NCBI GenBank assembly: GCA_964548055.1
Contig: CAZJPS010000022.1
Location: 1 to 16,140, forward strand
DNA: 16,140 bases
Reading direction: 5' to 3'
Source of the DNA: CAZJPS01 sp964548055
Lineage (GTDB): Bacteria; Patescibacteriota; Gracilibacteria; Peribacterales; Peribacteraceae
Position 1 is the stretch's first letter; the number at the start of each line of letters is the position of its first letter. The notes under the pieces are model-generated. The model worked only from the letters and a program-made list of their open reading frames with translations, was not told where the DNA came from and made no database searches. Below, in pieces: positions 12,506 through 16,140 of the stretch. Position numbers and translations under genes: made by a program.

Positions 12506-13126
12506 ATGAAGTATAACGGTCCCAAAGCTCGTCGTTGTCGCCGCCAGGGTATGAACCTGTACGGGTCTGATAAGTACGACAAAATCTTGCAGCGCAAGCC
12601 ATACGGTCCAGGTAAATCGCCAAAGGATCGTCCTATGGGAAAGCCATCTGAGTTCTCTCAGCAGTTAAAAGAGAAGCAGAAGGCGAGAGATATGTATGGC
12701 CTTTCTGAAAGCCAGTTCCGCCGCATGTACAGTATTGCAGCTCAAACACCTGGTCAGACAGGCAACATGTTAAAACAGCTTTTGGAGCGCAGGCTTGATA
12801 ATGCAGTGTATCGCGCAGGGTTGTCTCTCACGCGTTTGCAATCTCGGCAGTTAGTGGGTCATGGAGTCTTCTTGGTAGATGGCGTACGCGTTACGGTTCC
12901 ATCATTTCAAGTGAAGCCGGGTATGGTGATTACCGTGCGTCCTAAACTTCGTACTTCTCCATTGTTTCCAGCAATTCTTGCTGCGCATGAAAAGTACATG
13001 CCGCCAAACTGGATGAAAGTGGATGCAAAAGATATGAAGATTGAAGTGACTGCTTTGCCATCCCCAGATGATGCAGAAAAAGCTGTGGAAATGCGTCAAG
13101 TTATTGAGTTCTATTCACGTAACTAA
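12506..13126 (+). CDS. rpsD: 30S ribosomal protein S4 (uS4)
   Basis: S4 is a primary 16S binder that nucleates 30S assembly; in E. coli it autoregulates the alpha operon. It has the N-terminal domain without a zinc site (one Cys only, the C- form) and the S4 RNA-binding domain (LERRLDNAVYRAGLSLTRLQ, SRQLVGHGVFLVDG). The C-terminus VRQVIEFYS-type motif appears as MRQVIEFYSRN. The length of 206 residues matches E. coli S4. The 27-base gap after rpsK is nearly all pyrimidine. Confidence 0.98.
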   Translation: MKYNGPKARRCRRQGMNLYGSDKYDKILQRKPYGPGKSPKDRPMGKPSEFSQQLKEKQKARDMYGLSESQFRRMYSIAAQTPGQTGNMLKQLLERRLDNAVYRAGLSLTRLQSRQLVGHGVFLVDGVRVTVPSFQVKPGMVITVRPKLRTSPLFPAILAAHEKYMPPNWMKVDAKDMKIEVTALPSPDDAEKAVEMRQVIEFYSRN

Positions 13127-13136
13127 TTTTTTTCTT

Positions 13137-13175
13137 CGCAGCATCCCTGCGTTTCCCTCAGGTTTCAATTCCTGA
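13137..13175 (+). promoter_or_regulatory. Two small hairpins in the rpsD-rpoA gap
   Basis: CGCAG-CATCC-CTGCG is followed by TCAGG-(8)-CCTGA, two perfect five-pair stems in a 67-base gap. CCTG of the first can alternatively pair with CAGG of the second, so the two forms could be exclusive. The role may be mRNA processing or control of rpoA. Short stems like these can arise by chance. Confidence 0.35.
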
Positions 13176-13193
13176 TCCCCTTCTCCTTCCTTT

Positions 13194-14189
13194 ATGCACA
13201 TCATCCAGGAAGAAATCGGTCTCCCAACCTTTACAGCTACCCCTGTAAAGAAGGGCGACGATACCCACGCGATTTTCACTATCGCTCCGCTGCCACCAGG
13301 GTATGCCATGACACTTGGTAACGCGCTTCGCCGCGTACTCCTCAGTAGCCTACCTGGCGCTGCTGTTACGTCTCTCCGCATGGGGGGCGTGCAGCATGAG
13401 TACACTACTATGAAGGGTGTACGCGAGTCGGTTATGGATATTGCTCTTAATCTTAAGTTGCTGCGCATTAAAAAGCACAGCAAGGATCCAGAGGTTCTCG
13501 TACTCGAAGCCAAAGGTCCTGCAACCGTGACCGCAAAAGATTTGAAAGCGAATTCCGATTTGGAGGTACTTAATCCAGATCTCGTGCTCATGACGCTTGA
13601 AAAAGGCGCATCTGTTGAGATGCAGATCAATGTAGAGAAAGGTGTTGGATACGTACCAGCTTCTGATCGCAATAAGAAGCAGAATGAGCCAGGTTTGGTG
13701 TACATCGATTCCATCTTCACTCCTGTTTTGAAAGTGAAGTTCGATGTAGAGGCTGCCCGTGTAGGACAGCGCACAGATTTGGAAAAACTGACGCTTGATG
13801 TGCAGACAAACGGCTCTCTCACTGCTGAAGAGGCTGTTCAGTTTGCATCCCAGCTCTTACAAAGCTACTTCGGATACTTTGCATCGGAAAAGAAAGTTGT
13901 AGAGCCTGATTTCGTTGCCGATTTCTCTCGCGCTGCAGCTCAGCATACCGATGATCCTTCGCACACTCCTGTGAAAGAGAGTTACACGCCGATTGAAATC
14001 CTTAATTTCTCTCCACGCACTCTCAATGCCCTTATTAACGCTGGCGTGGGAAGTATTGAGCAGCTTACAAAGTGCACAGAGGCTACCCTCAGCAACTTCC
14101 GTGGTTTTGGTGCTAAAGCTCTCGATGAGGTAAAAAAGACCCTTGGAGATCGTGGCTTGAAGCTTTCAGATGAAAATATGGAAGGTTGA
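13194..14189 (+). CDS. rpoA: DNA-directed RNA polymerase subunit alpha
   Basis: Alpha dimerises to nucleate RNA polymerase assembly, and its C-terminal domain contacts UP elements and activators. The N-domain shows LPPGYAMTLGNALRRVLLSS (residues 33-52) and KGVRESVMDIALNLK. A linker rich in Asp/His/Pro precedes a helix-hairpin-helix C-domain (FSPRTLNALINAGVGSIEQL, FRGFGAKALDEVKKTLGDRG). Arg275 and Asn278 correspond to the UP-element-binding Arg265 and Asn268 of E. coli, so DNA contact is probably retained. The length of 331 residues is normal. Confidence 0.98.
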   Translation: MHIIQEEIGLPTFTATPVKKGDDTHAIFTIAPLPPGYAMTLGNALRRVLLSSLPGAAVTSLRMGGVQHEYTTMKGVRESVMDIALNLKLLRIKKHSKDPEVLVLEAKGPATVTAKDLKANSDLEVLNPDLVLMTLEKGASVEMQINVEKGVGYVPASDRNKKQNEPGLVYIDSIFTPVLKVKFDVEAARVGQRTDLEKLTLDVQTNGSLTAEEAVQFASQLLQSYFGYFASEKKVVEPDFVADFSRAAAQHTDDPSHTPVKESYTPIEILNFSPRTLNALINAGVGSIEQLTKCTEATLSNFRGFGAKALDEVKKTLGDRGLKLSDENMEG

Positions 14190-14246
14190 TCTGTTTTTGG
14201 TTTTGAGTTTGTGGTTTTTAGTTTACTCTATCGCTCCTCGTAAAAA

Positions 14247-14738
14247 ATGCGTCACCGTCATTCCCGCCTTCGGCTCCGTCAGAAACCTGCTCACAGCAGG
14301 TCACTACAGCGTAACCTTGCAACGTCTCTGCTTCTGTACGAAACATTGCGTACCACAAAGAAACGCGCAGAAGTGGTGCGTCCACTTGTGGAGAAGCTGA
14401 TTACGGTCGCACGCACGCGTTCGCCTCAAATTGCTATTCGTTATGTAAATCAGTACGTCACGCATAAGAATGCTTCTCGCAAAGTGATGGAGGTACTAAA
14501 GCCTCGCTACGCTACGCGCAGCTCTGGATTTACACGTATAGTGGCGTTGGGTGCTCGCAAAGGGGATGGTGCCGAGTTGGTTACACTCGAACTTCTAGAT
14601 CGGGATGTGGCAGCTGCAGCTCCGGTTATGGAAGAAAAGAAGCCAAAGAAGCCTGCAACTGCAAAGAAGACGAAGAGCCCAACTTCTAAAAAGACCGCAG
14701 AAAAATCATCTGATACCTCCGAATCCTCCCAGTCATGA
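14247..14738 (+). CDS. rplQ: 50S ribosomal protein L17 (bL17) with lysine/serine tail
   Basis: L17 lies near the tunnel exit. The N-terminus MRHRHSRLRLRQKPAHSRSL and LRTTKKRAEVVRPLVEKLIT are the family signature, and GFTRIVALGARKGDGAELVTLEL closes the conserved part. The last 40 or so residues are Lys/Thr/Ala-rich, ending KSSDTSESSQS, for 163 residues against about 127 in E. coli. The TGA overlaps the rplM ATG by four bases. The 57-base gap before it is T-rich and holds nothing I can name. Confidence 0.97.
   Translation: MRHRHSRLRLRQKPAHSRSLQRNLATSLLLYETLRTTKKRAEVVRPLVEKLITVARTRSPQIAIRYVNQYVTHKNASRKVMEVLKPRYATRSSGFTRIVALGARKGDGAELVTLELLDRDVAAAAPVMEEKKPKKPATAKKTKSPTSKKTAEKSSDTSESSQS
14706..14735 (+). 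repeat. (D/E)SS-type 9-base repeat, rplQ tail
   Basis: TCATCT GATACCTCC GAATCCTCC CAGTCA encodes SSDTSESSQS. It matches the units at the ends of rplV and rpsQ and inside rplX. Confidence 0.55.
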
Positions 14739-15163
14739 AAACTTCTACTATCAAGCAACCTATCGGCACATGGTATATGGTGGATGCAGAAGGCAAGACT
14801 ATCGGCCGCATTGCTGCAAATATTGCGCATGTGCTCCGTGGTAAGCACCGTCCTACCTTCTCTCCACATCAGCTGTGCACAGATCACGTCGTGGTTGTGA
14901 ATATTGAAAAGATGGCGATTCCTGCACGCAAGCTCCTCCTTAAAACCTATTTCCGTCACTCCGGATATTTGGGTCACTGGAGACAAATCACTTTGCAAGA
15001 AATGATGGAAAAGCATCCTGATCGCGTTTTGGAACTAGCTGTGAAAGGCATGTTGAAGGCCACACGTTTGCGTCCACGCATGCTGAAGCAGCTTCATATC
15101 TTCCAGGGTAGCGAACACACGTACGCCGCTCAGAAGCCCACACCTCTTACTTTCACTGTCTAA
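14735..15163 (+). CDS. rplM: 50S ribosomal protein L13 (uL13)
   Basis: L13 is an early-assembly 23S binder. Seen are WYMVDAEGKTIGRIAANIAH, LRGKHRPTFSPHQLCTDHVV, VVNIEKMAIPARK and the end region VKGMLKATRLRPRMLKQLHIF, all family-typical; 142 residues is canonical. Its start overlaps the rplQ stop, joining L13-S9 directly to the alpha operon. In E. coli rplM-rpsI is a separate operon; its attachment after rplQ is common in other bacteria. Confidence 0.98.
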   Translation: MKTSTIKQPIGTWYMVDAEGKTIGRIAANIAHVLRGKHRPTFSPHQLCTDHVVVVNIEKMAIPARKLLLKTYFRHSGYLGHWRQITLQEMMEKHPDRVLELAVKGMLKATRLRPRMLKQLHIFQGSEHTYAAQKPTPLTFTV

Positions 15164-15170
15164 TTTTCGT

Positions 15171-15569
15171 ATGACTTCCACTCGCCAATACCTCAGTGCC
15201 ATCGGCAAACGCAAAACGTCTATCGCACGTGTGAAGTTATTTCAGGAAGGTTCTGGCGAAGTGACGGTGAACGGACTCAAATTAAAAGAGTACTTCAATG
15301 GATATGCTGTAGAGAACGCCTTGGCTCCTCTTGCTCTTACAGAGCAGAAGGCTTTGGTAGATATCGAAGTGCGCATTGTGGGTGGTGGCAAGATGTCCCA
15401 ATCAGACGCTATGCGCCACGCTATCAGCCGCGTGCTCCTCGTTGTAAACCCAGAATTCCGCACCGAACTCAAGCGCGCAGGTTTCCTCCGCCGCGATTCC
15501 CGCATTAAGGAACGCAAAAAGCCAGGACTCAAGAGAGCTCGCCGCGCACCACAGTTCTCCAAGCGTTAG
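15171..15569 (+). CDS. rpsI: 30S ribosomal protein S9 (uS9)
   Basis: S9 sits in the head of the 30S subunit, and its C-terminal tail reaches the P-site tRNA. The N-terminal YLSAIGKRKTSIARVKLF, the central GGGKMSQSDAMRHAISRVLL and the end ERKKPGLKRARRAPQFSKR with its terminal Lys-Arg are diagnostic. The length is 132 residues. It starts seven bases after the rplM stop and is the last plus-strand gene in the window. Confidence 0.98.
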   Translation: MTSTRQYLSAIGKRKTSIARVKLFQEGSGEVTVNGLKLKEYFNGYAVENALAPLALTEQKALVDIEVRIVGGGKMSQSDAMRHAISRVLLVVNPEFRTELKRAGFLRRDSRIKERKKPGLKRARRAPQFSKR

Positions 15570-15583
15570 TTTCGGGCTCGGGC

Positions 15584-15623
15584 TCCCGCCTTCGCTCTGC
15601 GGAGCTACGGTGGGCAGGCGGGA
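15584..15623. repeat. GC-rich palindromic element after rpsI
   Basis: TCCCGCCT pairs with AGGCGGGA around an inner GCTC/GAGC stem, giving a strong two-part hairpin 14 bases past the rpsI stop. The core CTTCGCTCTGCGGAGCTACG looks like a dispersed palindromic repeat rather than unique sequence. I believe I have seen similar elements in other CPR genomes, but this needs a search. It may also help terminate rpsI transcription. Confidence 0.55.
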
Positions 15624-15651
15624 TGGGGCTCGGATCAGGTTTTTGATTACT

Positions 15652-15673
15652 GTCTTTTTTGTACAAAAAAGAC
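15652..15673. terminator. Perfect 22-base palindrome, probable bidirectional terminator
   Basis: The half-site GTCTTTTTTGT is followed directly by its exact reverse complement, giving a nine-pair stem with a GTAC loop and a T6 run on either strand. It lies between the convergent rpsI and the minus-strand gene, where a bidirectional terminator is expected. The stem is A/T-rich, so termination may rely on the stronger GC hairpin just upstream. Confidence 0.5.
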
Positions 15674-15678
15674 TCCGT

Positions 15679-15723
15679 ACCTTTGTCCCCTTTATAACCT
15701 TTATCACCTTTGTCCCCTTTCCT
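15679..15723 (-). repeat. 9-base tandem repeat GGTGACAAA-type (x5)
   Basis: On the plus strand the units are ACCTTTGTC, CCCTTTATA, ACCTTTATC, ACCTTTGTC and CCCTTTCCT. The 15-mer ACCTTTGTCCCCTTT occurs twice, 27 bases apart. On the minus strand the unit reads GGTGATAAA/GGGGACAAA, the same as in the rplX tail. Here it is intergenic, ending at the stop codon of the minus-strand gene. Confidence 0.7.
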
Positions 15724-16085
15724 TACGCCAGGGTCAGTTCCATTTTTACATAATAGAGGCTCTTTCCCTCTTCTGTGTCTAGGATGAACTTTGCGTCTAA
15801 TTGAGCGAGGTTCAAGATAGTTTGGCACATCTTGAGAAGCATGCGTGGAGGGAGGCTTACGCCTGCATCTAGGCAAACAGCACAGAGGCCTGCAGCGTCT
15901 TTAGAGCGAAGGTACTTATCACCTCTCTCTTTAATAGTGTTATACATGGATTCCTGTACGTTCAGCACATATCTTTCTACAAACATTTCCAAATCATCCA
16001 CGGGAATGTCGTGTACTTCTGGGAGTGCCTCTACAATATCGAGGTCACTGTGGATTGCGTGGGCAATGCAGGCGTCGAGAGTCAT
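15723..16085 (-). CDS. Hypothetical 120-residue protein
   Basis: I do not recognise this family. The protein is mostly predicted-helical and acidic/amphipathic, with Cys6, Cys68, Cys71 and Cys87. The Cys68-x2-Cys71 pair (GLCAVCLDAG) could bind a metal or be redox-active. There is no signal peptide or membrane segment. It starts with ATG, ends with TAA, and is convergent with rpsI. A -10-like TATACT lies about 40 bases upstream of its start. Codon-level coherence, a promoter-like element and the lack of any competing frame favour a real gene. Confidence 0.65.
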   Translation of the reverse strand: MTLDACIAHAIHSDLDIVEALPEVHDIPVDDLEMFVERYVLNVQESMYNTIKERGDKYLRSKDAAGLCAVCLDAGVSLPPRMLLKMCQTILNLAQLDAKFILDTEEGKSLYYVKMELTLA

Positions 16086-16125
16086 GGGTTTTGTGTGTGA
16101 GTGTTTGAAATTGAGAAATCCAGAT

Positions 16126-16131
16126 AGTATA
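16126..16131 (-). promoter_or_regulatory. -10-like TATACT for the minus-strand hypothetical gene
   Basis: TATACT on the minus strand matches five of six positions of the consensus. It would give a leader of roughly 34 bases before the ATG. The -35 region falls outside the window, so the promoter cannot be confirmed. Confidence 0.35.
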
Positions 16132-16140
16132 GCAGAAATT

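Noticed and set aside
1..15569. UGA recoded as glycine (code 25)
   Set aside because: TGA ends many genes at exactly the expected place, including rpoA, rplR, rpsQ and rplQ, with no internal TGA in conserved regions.
15529..15876. A minus-strand frame encoding collagen-like GDKGDKGYKGDKG
   Set aside because: It overlaps rpsI and the better-supported minus-strand gene and appears to be a by-product of the 9-base repeat.

Overview
The window is almost entirely one long, plus-strand ribosomal-protein and housekeeping cluster (S10, spc and alpha operons followed by L13-S9) from a bacterium. Every core gene reads cleanly in the standard bacterial code. TGA ends several of them (L24, S17, L18, RpoA, L17), so the UGA-glycine code of Gracilibacteria/Absconditabacteria does not apply. 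The gene uL30 (rpmD), normally between rpsE and rplO, is absent; its loss is a reported hallmark of the Candidate Phyla Radiation (Patescibacteria). Together with the compact layout this suggests a CPR genome. A position near the Peregrinibacteria/Peribacteria is only a guess.

Layout: the 3' end of rplB (1-152), then rpsS, rplV, rpsC, rplP, rpmC, rpsQ, rplN, rplX, rplE, rpsN (zinc type), rpsH, rplF, rplR and rpsE, to 6534. In the place of rpmD lie an unrecognised 97-residue gene and a DJ-1/PfpI-family gene (6576-7378), translationally coupled by a 4-base overlap. A 214-base gap with a possible promoter and a hairpin leads to rplO, then secY, adk and map. A probable promoter near 10960 starts infA, rpmJ, rpsM, rpsK, rpsD, rpoA and rplQ, followed by rplM and rpsI. 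After rpsI come a GC-rich palindrome, a perfect 22-base palindrome and a 9-base tandem repeat. A convergent minus-strand gene of unknown function closes the window.

The genes supply both ribosomal subunits, RNA polymerase alpha, initiation factor 1, the Sec translocon channel, adenylate kinase and methionine aminopeptidase, so most of the window is ordinary and highly conserved. The less ordinary features are these: no start codon has a Shine-Dalgarno sequence, and most are preceded by pyrimidine-rich stretches; several ribosomal proteins carry low-complexity C-terminal tails, four of them built from a (D/E)SS-type 9-base repeat; a different 9-base repeat occurs in the L24 tail and again beyond rpsI; telomere-like TTAGGG-type inverted repeats sit between secY and adk; and small hairpins sit at several gene boundaries.

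I see no CRISPR array, transposase, tRNA, rRNA or defence locus. The best candidates for something undescribed are the two-gene insertion at the L30 position, the SD-free translation signals, and the repeats and tails.
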